Source: Actinobacteria bacterium OV320
GTDB taxonomy: Bacteria; Actinomycetota; Actinomycetes; Streptomycetales; Streptomycetaceae
DNA: 64,000 nt
Assembly: GCA_001298545.1 (NCBI GenBank)
Contig: LJCX01000027.1
Location: 62,001 to 126,000 of the forward strand
Direction: 5' to 3'
Positions within the stretch are counted from its first letter, which is position 1. Each line of letters starts with the position of its first letter. A program made the translations under genes and the position numbers. Below are positions 7,511-16,034 of this stretch, piece by piece. The notes beneath the pieces were generated by a model. That model had not been told where the DNA came from. It saw nothing but the letters and a program-made list of their open reading frames with translations, and ran no database searches.

Positions 7511-9729
7511 CCACCACCGAGCAGCCGCGGACCCGGCGGCGTGCCGCACCGCCCCGACGCACGGTTCCCAAGAGCCGGACGAAGACCGTCCGCACGCCCA
7601 CCGTGCTCCAGATGGAGGCCGTGGAGTGCGGCGCGGCCTCGCTCGCCATGGTCCTCGGGCACTACGGCCGGCACATCCCGCTGGAGGAGCTGCGCATCGC
7701 CTGCGGTGTCTCCCGGGACGGCTCGCGGGCGAGCAACCTGCTGAAGGCGGCCCGCAGTTACGGCCTCACGGCCAAGGGCATGCAGATGGACCTGGCGGCC
7801 CTCGCCGGGGTCAGGTCGCCCGCGATCCTCTTCTGGGAGTTCAACCACTACGTCGTCTACGAGGGCCTCGGCCGTCGCTTCGGCCGCCGGGGCGTGTACA
7901 TCAACGACCCCGGCAAGGGCCGGCGTTTCGTGCCGATCGAGGACTTCGACGGCAGCTTCACGGGTGTCGTGCTGGTGCTGGAGCCGGGCGAGGACTTCGA
8001 GCGGGGCGGACGCAGACCGGGCGTGCTGGGCGCGATGCCGGCCCGGCTGCGGGGCACCGCGGGCACCCTGCCGGCAGCCGTGCTGGCGAGTCTGCTGCTG
8101 GTCCTGGTGGGCGCGGCCGTGCCGGCGCTCAGCCGGACCTACATCGACATGTTCCTGATCGGACGGCAGACCTCGCTGCTGGGCGTGCTGTTCGTCTCGA
8201 TGGGCACCTGTGTGGCCCTCACGGTGGCTCTGACCTGGCTCCAGCAGGCCAACCTGCACCACGGCCGGATCATCTCCTCGACCCTCTCCAGCGCCCGCTT
8301 CCTGCGCCATCTGCTGCGGCTGCCGGTCACCTTCTTCTCCCAGCGCAGCCCGGCCGACCTGGTCCAGCGGCTGCAGTCGAACGACGCCGTCGCCGAGACG
8401 CTGGCCCGCGACCTCGCGTCGGCGGGCGTGGACGCGATCGTCGTCGTCCTGTACGCCGTCCTCCTCTACACCTACGACCCGCAGCTGACGGCCGTCGGGA
8501 TCGGCGTGGCGCTGCTGAACATCGTCGCCATGCGGATCGTCATCCGGATGCGCGCGACCCGGACGGCGAAGCTGCGCGCGGACAACGCGCGGCTCACCAA
8601 CACGGCGTACACCGGGCTCCAGTTGATCGAGACGATGAAGGCGACCGGCGGCGAGGAGGGGTACTTCCGCAAGTGGGCCGGGCAGCACGCCACCACGCTG
8701 GAGGAGCAGCAGCGGCTCGGGGTGCCGAGCGCCTGGCTGGGCGTGGTCGCGCCGACGCTCGCGACGCTCAACAGCGCGCTGATCCTGTGGATCGGCGGCA
8801 TGCGGGCGATCGAGGGCCATATCTCGGTGGGTCTGCTGGTCGCCTTCCAGGCTCTGGTCACCCGTTTCACCGCCCCGCTGACCCGCCTCAACGGGGTCGC
8901 GGGCCGCATCCAGGACTTCGCGGCGGACGTCGCCCGGCTGAAGGACGTGGAGAACTTCCGCGCCGATCCGCTCTACGACCGCCGCGCCGGCGGGGACTCC
9001 ACACGCCGGCTGCACGGTCATGTCGAGCTGGAGAACATCACCTTCGGTTACAGCCCGCTGGACAAGCCGCTGCTGACCGGCTTCGACCTGACCGTCGGAC
9101 CGGGGCAGCAGGTGGCTCTGGTCGGCGGTTCGGGCAGCGGCAAGTCGACGGTGTCCCGGCTGATCTCGGGTCTGTACGCGCCCTGGGAGGGCGTGATCCG
9201 GGTCGACGGGCAGCGCCTGGAGGACATTCCGCGCGGGGCGCTCGCCTCCTCGGTGTCCTTCGTCGACCAGGAGGTGTTCCTCTTCGAGGGCTCGGTGCGG
9301 GACAACGTGGCGCTGTGGGACCCGTCGATCCCGGACGACGCCGTCGTCGACGCGCTCAGGGACGCGGCGCTCTACGACACGGTCGTACGGCGGCCCGGCG
9401 GCATCCACGGCAAGGTCGAGCAGGACGGCCGCAACTTCTCCGGCGGTCAGCGCCAACGCCTTGAGATCGCACGGGCGTTGGTGCGCCGGCCCAGCATCCT
9501 GGTGCTGGACGAGGTGACCAGCGCGCTGGACGCGGAGACCGAGCAGGTGGTGATGGACAACCTGCGCCGGCGCGGCTGCGCGTGCGTGGTGATCGCCCAC
9601 CGGCTCAGCACGGTGCGCGACAGCGACGAGATCGTCGTGCTCCAGCACGGCACGGTCGTGGAGCGCGGGCGGCACGAGGAACTGGTGGCGCGCGGCGGCT
9701 CGTACGCGGCGCTGGTCAGGGAGCGATGA
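7507..9729 (+). CDS. NHLM peptide exporter with C39 peptidase, permease and ATPase
   Basis: The product is 740 aa from the GTG that overlaps the previous stop. The N-terminal C39 peptidase has C41 (VECGAA), H114 (FNHYVV) and D134 (YINDPGKG), so it should be active and cut after the double glycine of the leader peptide. A six-helix ABC permease follows (about 190-470). The ATPase has Walker A GGSGSGKST near 540, signature FSGGQRQR, Walker B ILVLDEVTSALD and an H-loop in IAHRLST. It matches the peptidase/permease/ATP-binding subunit of the NHLM bacteriocin system. It sits directly ahead of a second exporter subunit and downstream of the candidate substrate gene. Confidence 0.92.
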   Translation: MTTTEQPRTRRRAAPPRRTVPKSRTKTVRTPTVLQMEAVECGAASLAMVLGHYGRHIPLEELRIACGVSRDGSRASNLLKAARSYGLTAKGMQMDLAALAGVRSPAILFWEFNHYVVYEGLGRRFGRRGVYINDPGKGRRFVPIEDFDGSFTGVVLVLEPGEDFERGGRRPGVLGAMPARLRGTAGTLPAAVLASLLLVLVGAAVPALSRTYIDMFLIGRQTSLLGVLFVSMGTCVALTVALTWLQQANLHHGRIISSTLSSARFLRHLLRLPVTFFSQRSPADLVQRLQSNDAVAETLARDLASAGVDAIVVVLYAVLLYTYDPQLTAVGIGVALLNIVAMRIVIRMRATRTAKLRADNARLTNTAYTGLQLIETMKATGGEEGYFRKWAGQHATTLEEQQRLGVPSAWLGVVAPTLATLNSALILWIGGMRAIEGHISVGLLVAFQALVTRFTAPLTRLNGVAGRIQDFAADVARLKDVENFRADPLYDRRAGGDSTRRLHGHVELENITFGYSPLDKPLLTGFDLTVGPGQQVALVGGSGSGKSTVSRLISGLYAPWEGVIRVDGQRLEDIPRGALASSVSFVDQEVFLFEGSVRDNVALWDPSIPDDAVVDALRDAALYDTVVRRPGGIHGKVEQDGRNFSGGQRQRLEIARALVRRPSILVLDEVTSALDAETEQVVMDNLRRRGCACVVIAHRLSTVRDSDEIVVLQHGTVVERGRHEELVARGGSYAALVRER

Positions 9730-9730
9730 G

Positions 9731-12610
9731 ATGACTGCCGTGTCCGAGGACGACGTCGTACTCGCCGCGCTGGGACAGCTGGGCGCGCGGCTCGACTGCG
9801 CGGGCTTCAGCCGGCTCGACCTGGAAGGGCCGCAGGTGCTGTGGCTGGTCGCGTCGGGCGCGCTGGACCTGTTCGCGGTGGACGCCGAACAGCAGGGCCA
9901 CTGGCACCACTTGGGCCGAATGGAGGCGGGCTCCCTGCTGCTCGGTCCGGTCACCGGGCCCCGCCACACGCTCGTCGCGCGGCCGTTGCGCGACTGCGTC
10001 GTGCACCGCATCGGGCTGCGTGAGCTGTACCAGCCCGCGAACACCCAGACCTGGTCCTACGACGAGTACGGCAACCCCCAGTACGTACCGCCGACTTCGA
10101 GCCCGCTGGAGTACGCGCTCGCCCTCGGCGTGGGCCGCGGTCTGTCGATCCTCTTCCAGGCGCCGATGGCCACCGAACGGGCCGCCGAAGATGGGGGTGC
10201 CCCCGTGCGAGCGAATTCGAGCATGGGGGAGGACGACGACGTGTTCTGGATGCAGGTGCCGCCCGGCAGCGTGCAGTACGGCTCGTTGTACGGCGCGGAG
10301 GCGGCCGCCGACCTGCTGATGGACCCCGCGGTGTGGCAGAGCATGGTCGACCAGCAGTTCCGGCTGCTGACCACGCTGGACCGCTGGATCGAGCAGCTCG
10401 AGCACACCCACGAGACCCGCACGGCCGCCGGGATCAAGGCCGGTGAGGCGGTCCGCGCCCAGGCCGACCGGACGCTGCTCGCGTCGATCGGCAAGAGCGG
10501 CCGGGGCGACAGGAACGGCAGGGGCACGGACAAGCGCTTCACGGCCGCCGACGCCGACGCCACCTACGCGGCGTGCGGGCTCGTCGCCCGGGCCGCCGGG
10601 ATCACCCTTGCCGAACCCTCGCAGATGGGCGCCGACAGCGACCGGCTGGACCCGGTGGAGCGGGTCGCCCTCGCCTCGCGGGTGCGCGCCCGGGCCGTAC
10701 GTCTGGACGGCCACTGGTGGCGGGACGACGTGGGGCCGCTGGTCGGGCACCGGGCCCTGTCCGGGACGCCGGTCGCGCTGCTGTGGCGGCGCGGCGGCTA
10801 TGTCGCCGTGCACCCGGCGACCGGGCGGGAGACCCCGGTCGAGAAGGCCAACGCGGAGGAGTTCGAGCCGCGTGCGGTCATGTTCTACCGCCCGCTGCCG
10901 GAAGCGGGCCTCGGCCCCCTCGGGCTGCTGCGCTTCAGCATGCGGGGCACGGCAGGGGACCTGACGAACCTGCTGCTGAGCGGGCTGGTGACGGTGGTGA
11001 TCGGGGCGCTGGTGCCGATCGCGACGGGCAAGGTGCTCGGCGAGTACGTGCCGAAGGCCCAGCAGGGGCTGATCGTGCAGGTGTGTCTGGCGGTGATGGT
11101 CAGCGGTGTGGTGGCGGCGGCGTTCATGCTGCTGCAGAACCTGACCATGCTGCGGCTGGAGGGCCGGATCGAGGCGACGCTCCAGCCGGCGGTGTGGGAC
11201 CGGCTGCTCAGGCTGCCGACGAAGTTCTTCGCCGAGCGTTCGACGGGCGAGCTGGCGAGTGCCGCGATGGGCATCAGCGCGATCCGCCGGCTGCTGGCGG
11301 GACTCGGCCCTTCGGTCGCGCAGTCCGTCACCATCGGTGCGATGAACCTGGGGCTGCTGCTCTGGTACAGCGTGCCGATGGCCCTCGCCGCGATCGGCAT
11401 GCTGGTCGTCATCGCGTCGGTGTTCCTGGCGCTCGGGCTGTGGCAGGTGCGCTGGCAGCGACGGCTCGTGGTGCTCTCCAACAAGCTCAACAACCAGGCC
11501 TTCCAGACCCTGCGCGGACTGCCGAAGCTGCGGGTGGCGGCCGCCGAGAACTACGCGTACGCGGCCTGGGCGGCGCAGTTCGCGCGCAGCCGGGAGCTTC
11601 AGCAGCGCCTCGGCCGGATCAAGAACCTCAACACGGTGCTGGGTTCGGTGTATCTGCCGCTGTGTTCCCTGCTGATGTTCATGCTGCTGGCCGGTCCGGC
11701 GCGGGGTGCGCTGTCGGCGGCGGACTTCCTCACCTTCAACACGTCGATGACGATGCTGCTCACCTCGGTGACCTCGTTGACCGGCGCGTTCGTCTCGGCG
11801 GTGGCCGCGCTGCCGCTGTTCGAGGAGATCCGGCCGGTGCTGGAGGCGACGCCGGAGGTCCGCACCGCGAACACCCGCCCCGGCCCGCTGACCGGCGCGC
11901 TGGAGGCCCGCCGGCTGTCCTTCCGCTACTCCGACGACGGTCCCCTCGTCCTCGACGACGTCTCCTTCGAGGTGCGGCCGGGCGAGTTCGTGGCGATCGT
12001 CGGCCCGAGCGGCTGCGGGAAGTCGACGCTGCTCCGGCTGCTCATCGGCTTCGACAAGCCGGTCTCGGGAAGCGTGCTGTACGACGGCCAGGACCTGGCG
12101 GCCCTCGACCAGTCGGCGGTTCGCCGGCAGTGCGGGGTGGTGCTCCAGCACGCCCAGCCGTTCACCGGCTCCCTGCTGGACGTCATCTGCGGCACCGAGG
12201 CCTACACGCCGGAGGAGGCGATGGCGGCCGCCGAGCTGGCCGGCCTCGCCGAGGACATCAAGCGCATGCCGATGGGACTGCACACGATCGTCTCGGGCAG
12301 CGGGTCGGTCTCGGGCGGCCAGCGTCAGCGCCTGATGATCGCCCAGGCGCTGATCCGCCGGCCGCGCATCCTGTTCTTCGACGAGGCGACCAGCGCCCTG
12401 GACAACGAGACCCAGCGCACGGTCATCGAGAGCACCCGCAAGCTCAACGCCACCCGGGTCGTCATCGCGCACCGTCTGTCGACGGTGATGGACGCCGACC
12501 GGGTCGTGGTGATGGAGAACGGCAAGGTGGCCCAGCAGGGCTCGCCCGCACAGCTTCTCGCGGACACCGGCGGCAGGCTGCACGAGCTGGTGCGACGGCA
12601 GCTGGCCTGA
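9731..12610 (+). CDS. NHLM peptide exporter, second permease/ATPase subunit
   Basis: The product is 959 aa; the ATG follows the previous stop by one base. The N-terminal region (about 1-110) resembles a degenerate cyclic-nucleotide-binding fold, and no C39 peptidase is present. Central transmembrane helices (about 410-690) precede an ATPase with Walker A GPSGCGKST near 758, signature VSGGQRQR, Walker B ILFFDEATSALD and an H-loop in IAHRLST. In NHLM systems this protein is thought to pair with the C39-containing subunit. Residues 154-168 are encoded by an intruding 44-bp dispersed palindromic element (10190-10233), so that loop is probably tolerant and not functional. It is the last gene of the operon. 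Confidence 0.9.
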   Translation: MTAVSEDDVVLAALGQLGARLDCAGFSRLDLEGPQVLWLVASGALDLFAVDAEQQGHWHHLGRMEAGSLLLGPVTGPRHTLVARPLRDCVVHRIGLRELYQPANTQTWSYDEYGNPQYVPPTSSPLEYALALGVGRGLSILFQAPMATERAAEDGGAPVRANSSMGEDDDVFWMQVPPGSVQYGSLYGAEAAADLLMDPAVWQSMVDQQFRLLTTLDRWIEQLEHTHETRTAAGIKAGEAVRAQADRTLLASIGKSGRGDRNGRGTDKRFTAADADATYAACGLVARAAGITLAEPSQMGADSDRLDPVERVALASRVRARAVRLDGHWWRDDVGPLVGHRALSGTPVALLWRRGGYVAVHPATGRETPVEKANAEEFEPRAVMFYRPLPEAGLGPLGLLRFSMRGTAGDLTNLLLSGLVTVVIGALVPIATGKVLGEYVPKAQQGLIVQVCLAVMVSGVVAAAFMLLQNLTMLRLEGRIEATLQPAVWDRLLRLPTKFFAERSTGELASAAMGISAIRRLLAGLGPSVAQSVTIGAMNLGLLLWYSVPMALAAIGMLVVIASVFLALGLWQVRWQRRLVVLSNKLNNQAFQTLRGLPKLRVAAAENYAYAAWAAQFARSRELQQRLGRIKNLNTVLGSVYLPLCSLLMFMLLAGPARGALSAADFLTFNTSMTMLLTSVTSLTGAFVSAVAALPLFEEIRPVLEATPEVRTANTRPGPLTGALEARRLSFRYSDDGPLVLDDVSFEVRPGEFVAIVGPSGCGKSTLLRLLIGFDKPVSGSVLYDGQDLAALDQSAVRRQCGVVLQHAQPFTGSLLDVICGTEAYTPEEAMAAAELAGLAEDIKRMPMGLHTIVSGSGSVSGGQRQRLMIAQALIRRPRILFFDEATSALDNETQRTVIESTRKLNATRVVIAHRLSTVMDADRVVVMENGKVAQQGSPAQLLADTGGRLHELVRRQLA
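10190..10233. repeat. dispersed Streptomyces palindromic element inside a gene
   Basis: The stretch starting GATGGGGGTGCCCCC and ending CATGGGGGAGGA has the layout of a short repeat I recall as common between Streptomyces genes. It has G-rich and C-rich arms around a CGAGCGAATTCGAGC core. Here it lies within the second exporter gene and is translated in frame. Confidence 0.6.
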
Positions 12611-12709
12611 GGCCCCGGACCCGACCCACCGACACCGCACACCCACCCAGCGGCTCCGCACACCCCCCCCCCGGCCCCGCGCCCGACGCGGCCCGCCGCT
12701 AACGAAACT

Positions 12710-12738
12710 TTGCCGTTTCGCAGAAACTGGTCTAACCT
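12710..12738 (+). promoter_or_regulatory. putative promoter of the MFS exporter
   Basis: A TTGCCG -35-like hexamer (12710-12715), a 17-base spacer and TAACCT (12733-12738) fit a vegetative promoter. The -35 box lies inside an imperfect CGAAAC...CGTTTCG inverted repeat (about 12703-12720). Confidence 0.5.
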
Positions 12739-12746
12739 CCAGGTGT

Positions 12747-12761
12747 ACGAAACCGTTTCGT
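12747..12761. promoter_or_regulatory. 15-bp palindromic operator upstream of MFS gene
   Basis: ACGAAACCGTTTCGT is a perfect 7-bp inverted repeat around one base, just downstream of the putative -10 and 40 bases before the start. It resembles TetR-family operators; no TetR gene is adjacent. A weaker copy overlaps the -35 region. Confidence 0.6.
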
Positions 12762-12801
12762 TTACGTGTTCTTTGCCCTCACGTCCCTGGAGTGGTTCCC
12801 C

Positions 12802-14304
12802 ATGTCTCCGAAGACCTTGACGGACGGCACCCGCACGGGCGCCGACCAGGGGCCGTCCGCAGCCTCCGCCAAGAAGTGGTGGATCCTCGCGGTCGTCGCC
12901 CTGGCCCAGCTGATGGTGGTGCTGGACGCCACCATCGTGAACATCGCCCTGCCCTCGGCCCAGGCCGACCTCGGTTTCTCCGACGGCAACCGGCAGTGGA
13001 TCGTCACCGCGTACGTCCTGGCGTTCGCCTCACTGCTGCTGCTCGGCGGCCGGATAGCCGACCTCTTCGGCCGCAAGACGGCCTTCCTGATCGGGGTCGT
13101 CGGCTTCGCCGCCGTCTCCGCCCTCGGCGGTGCCGCGACCAACTTCGAGATGCTGGTCACCGCCCGCGCACTCCAGGGCGCCTTCGGCGCGCTCCTCGCG
13201 CCCGCCGCGCTGTCGCTGCTCAACACCACGTTCACCGACGCCAAGGAACGCGCCAAGGCGTTCAGCGTCTACGGCGCCATCGCCGGCGCGGGCGGCGCGG
13301 TGGGCCTGCTGCTCGGCGGCATCCTGACCGACGCGCTCGACTGGCGCTGGACGCTGTACGTCAACGTGGCCATCGCCGTCGTCGCCTTCGCGGGCGGCTG
13401 GCTGCTGCTGTCCAACCACCGCGACGCCGAGAACTCCAAGCTGGACGTGCCGGGTACGGTCCTGGTCGCCGCCGGTCTGTTCTCCCTGGTGTACGGCTTC
13501 TCCAACGCGGAGACCCACGACTGGGACTCGCCGCAGACCTGGGGCTTCCTGCTCGCGGGCGGGGCGCTGCTCGCGGCCTTCACCTGGTGGCAGACCCGGG
13601 CCGCGCACCCGCTGCTGCCGCTGCGCATCCTCCTCGACCGCAACCGGGCGGCCTCGTTCCTGGCCGTGCTGATCTCCGGCGCCGGCATGTTCGGCGTGTT
13701 CCTCTTCCTCACCTACTACCTCCAGCTGAACCTGGGCTTCAGCCCGACGAAGACGGGTGTGGCGTTCCTGCCGATGGTGGGGGCGCTCATGGTGGCGGCG
13801 CAGATCGGCACCACGGTCCTGGTGCCGCGCCTTGGCCCGAAGGCGGTCATCCCGCTGGGCTTCGCGATCGCCGCGGTGGGCATGGCCTGGCTGACCGGGA
13901 TCGGCGTCGGCTCCCACTACCTGAGCGCGGTGCTGCCGCAGCTGATCATCACCGGCATCGGCCTCGGCCTGGTCATGCCGCCCGCCATGCAGATGGCCAC
14001 CGCCGAGTTCGCCGCCGAGGACGCGGGCGTGGCCTCCGCCACGGTCAACGCCATGCAGCAGGTGGGCGGTTCGATCGGCACGGCCCTGCTGAACACCCTG
14101 GCCGCGAGCGCCGCCGCCGACTATCTGGTCGGGAAGAACCCGGCGAACAAGCTGGTCCAGGCGCAGGCGACCATCGAGAGCTACACCACCGCCTTCTGGT
14201 GGTCGGCCGTCTTCTTCGCCGCGGGCGCGGTCATCGCTTTCCTGCTCTTCCGCCGCGGGGTGCCGCAGCAGGACGCGGACGCGGCACCGGTGGTCCACAT
14301 GTGA
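12802..14304 (+). CDS. DHA2 (EmrB/QacA) family drug:proton antiporter
   Basis: The product is 500 aa. The ATG has CTGGAG nine bases upstream; a GTG 36 bases earlier lacks an RBS and would start within the operator region. About 14 transmembrane helices are visible. Motif A is present as GGRIADLFGRK and motif C-like glycines as GAIAGAGGAVGLLLGG, and LDATIVNIALPSAQ in helix 1 is typical of DHA2 pumps. The predicted role is proton-driven export of a toxic or endogenous compound. The upstream palindrome suggests repression by an unlinked TetR-type regulator released by a ligand. A strong terminator follows. Confidence 0.9.
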   Translation: MSPKTLTDGTRTGADQGPSAASAKKWWILAVVALAQLMVVLDATIVNIALPSAQADLGFSDGNRQWIVTAYVLAFASLLLLGGRIADLFGRKTAFLIGVVGFAAVSALGGAATNFEMLVTARALQGAFGALLAPAALSLLNTTFTDAKERAKAFSVYGAIAGAGGAVGLLLGGILTDALDWRWTLYVNVAIAVVAFAGGWLLLSNHRDAENSKLDVPGTVLVAAGLFSLVYGFSNAETHDWDSPQTWGFLLAGGALLAAFTWWQTRAAHPLLPLRILLDRNRAASFLAVLISGAGMFGVFLFLTYYLQLNLGFSPTKTGVAFLPMVGALMVAAQIGTTVLVPRLGPKAVIPLGFAIAAVGMAWLTGIGVGSHYLSAVLPQLIITGIGLGLVMPPAMQMATAEFAAEDAGVASATVNAMQQVGGSIGTALLNTLAASAAADYLVGKNPANKLVQAQATIESYTTAFWWSAVFFAAGAVIAFLLFRRGVPQQDADAAPVVHM

Positions 14305-14344
14305 CGGGCCCGCCACCCGCCGCACCAGGGAGACCCCAGGACGA

Positions 14345-14375
14345 GGGGCCGCCGTCCGCGAGGGACGGCGGCCCC
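14345..14375 (+). terminator. hairpin terminator after MFS gene
   Basis: A 13-bp perfect stem (GGGGCCGCCGTCC and complement) with a 5-base loop, followed by TCCGTGTC, lies 40 bases after the exporter stop. Confidence 0.85.
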
Positions 14376-14435
14376 TCCGTGTCGTGCCCGCAAGGGCGGG
14401 GCGCCCGCAGGTTTAGCCCCGGGTACTCGCGGTCC

Positions 14436-15530
14436 ATGAGAATCAGCGTGCTCGACGTGGGCTCGAACACCGTGCGGCTGGTGGTGGCGGACGCGGCGGG
14501 CGGGGTCCCTCTGCCGGTCCACACGGCCAAGTGGCGGTTGCGGCTGGCCGAGCAGGTCGCGCCCGGTGACCCCATCCCGGAAGAGGCCGTGGAACGGCTC
14601 GTCCGAGCGGTCGCCGCGGCGGCCCGGACCGCGGACCGCTGGGGTGCGGCGGGCCCGCTCGCCTTCGCGACCGCCGTGGTGCGCGCGGCCCCCAACCGGC
14701 GCGAGGTGCTGCGCGAGGTCCGGTCCCGGACCGGCGTGGCGCTGTGCACCCTGCCGGGCGAGGTGGAGGCCGAGCTGACGTTCCTCGGGGCCCGCCGCTG
14801 GATGGGCTGGCGCTGCGGCCCGCTCGCCCTGCTGGACATCGGGGGCGGCTCCTTCGAAGTGGCCTTCGGCCGGGGCCGGTTGCCGGACTTCGTGGCCTCA
14901 CTCCCCCTGGGGGCGGGCCGGCTCACCCACGACTTCTTCGCGGACCGCGACCCGCCCTCCCCCGAAGCCCTCCGCGCGGCACGCCGCAGGATCCGCCACC
15001 AGCTCAGGGACGTGGCGGCCCGGGTCCGCTGGGAGGGTCCGCGTACGGCGGTGGCCACCTCCCGCACCTTCCAGCAGCTCGGCCGGCTGTGCGGGGCAGC
15101 CCCCGGACGGCACGGCCCCTTCATGGACCGCACCCTGCGCCGCGGCGACCTGCGCGAGGCCATCGCCACCCTGGCCGCCCTGCCCGCCGCCGAACGCGCC
15201 CGGCTGCCCGGCATCTCCGCGCCGCGCGCCGCGCAGAGCCTGGCCGGCGCGGTGATCGGGCACACGGCGATGAAGCTCACCGGACTGACCTCGGTCACCG
15301 TCTGCCCGTGGGCGATCCGCGAGGGCGTCATGCTGCGGCACATGGAGGACGGCCCGGCCTGGTGGGCCGAGGCCAGCCGGCTCACCGACAACGCGGAGGA
15401 AGCACCCCTGGAGCCGGTACCCCTGCGCCTCACCCAACACCCCCCACACCTCCCCTCCCCCGCCCGCGCAACGTCCGGAACCGCCTCGCACCGCCCGCCG
15501 AAAAAGCCCGCCACAGACCAAGCACGCTGA
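14436..15530 (+). CDS. Ppx/GppA-family phosphatase
   Basis: The product is 364 aa from ATG. The actin/ASKHA fold is clear: phosphate-1 motif LDVGSNTVRLVV at residues 6-17, and phosphate-2 motif LLDIGGGSFEVAFG near 131-144. The catalytic-type Glu falls in the EAEL segment (about 111-115). This family hydrolyses exopolyphosphate or the pppGpp 5'-phosphate; sequence alone does not tell which. The C-terminal 35 residues are Pro/His-rich and probably disordered. Streptomyces usually has other Ppx copies, so this is likely one of several. Upstream lies the MFS terminator; downstream lies the 8-bp repeat array. Confidence 0.88.
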   Translation: MRISVLDVGSNTVRLVVADAAGGVPLPVHTAKWRLRLAEQVAPGDPIPEEAVERLVRAVAAAARTADRWGAAGPLAFATAVVRAAPNRREVLREVRSRTGVALCTLPGEVEAELTFLGARRWMGWRCGPLALLDIGGGSFEVAFGRGRLPDFVASLPLGAGRLTHDFFADRDPPSPEALRAARRRIRHQLRDVAARVRWEGPRTAVATSRTFQQLGRLCGAAPGRHGPFMDRTLRRGDLREAIATLAALPAAERARLPGISAPRAAQSLAGAVIGHTAMKLTGLTSVTVCPWAIREGVMLRHMEDGPAWWAEASRLTDNAEEAPLEPVPLRLTQHPPHLPSPARATSGTASHRPPKKPATDQAR

Positions 15531-15603
15531 CCCCCACGCCCCCCGGCGCGACCCCCAGCCAAGAAAAACCACCACCCGACGCCCTCCGACACAGCCGCGG
15601 GAC

Positions 15604-15639
15604 GGCGCAGCCGGGGGCGCAGCCGGGGGCGCAGCCGCT
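15604..15639. repeat. three 12-bp tandem repeats
   Basis: GGCGCAGCCGGG occurs three times in succession (the last copy ends CT), in the gene-free stretch after the Ppx-like gene. Confidence 0.8.
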
Positions 15640-15765
15640 GAGCCTGCGGGCAGCCGCGGAACTGAGCCGGGGACGACTGAGCCCGAGGCATCCGGTCGGC
15701 CGACCGCTCGACTGCCGGCCAGAAGCGCACGTCGGCGGGGCCCGGCGCCCGCCCGGCTCCCGGGG

Positions 15766-15965
15766 CCGCCAGGCCGCAGGGCCGCCAGGCCGCAGGGCCG
15801 CCAGGCCGCCAGGCCGCAGGGCCGCCAGGCCGCAGGACCGCCAGGCCGCCAGGCCGCAGGACCGCCAGGCCGCCAGGCCGCAGGACCGCAGGACCGCCAG
15901 GCCGCCAGGCCGCAGGACCGCAGGACCGCCAGGCCGCAGGACCGCAGGACCGCCAGGCCGCAGGA
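15766..15965. repeat. 25-unit tandem array of 8-bp repeats
   Basis: Exactly 200 bases are built from 25 consecutive 8-bp units: CCGCCAGG (13 copies), CCGCAGGG (3, all in the left part) and CCGCAGGA (9, all to the right). No unit is broken. The array ends 69 bases before the start of the diiron-protein gene. Arrays with this regularity normally change length by slippage. The rest of the 15531-16034 gap holds only the 12-bp repeat noted separately and no gene that I can support. Confidence 0.95.
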
Positions 15966-16034
15966 TGTGGAGTGTCGCTTCGCGTGGTGTGGGGGCCGGT
16001 GGGTGGTCCGGCGGGTGTGGGGTACCCGGCGCGC

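Noticed and set aside
12766..12801. GTG start for the MFS exporter
   Set aside because: It begins inside the operator/transcription start region and lacks an RBS; the ATG at 12802 has CTGGAG upstream.
15766..15965. CRISPR array
   Set aside because: Units are 8 bp, directly adjacent and without unique spacers. It is a tandem repeat.
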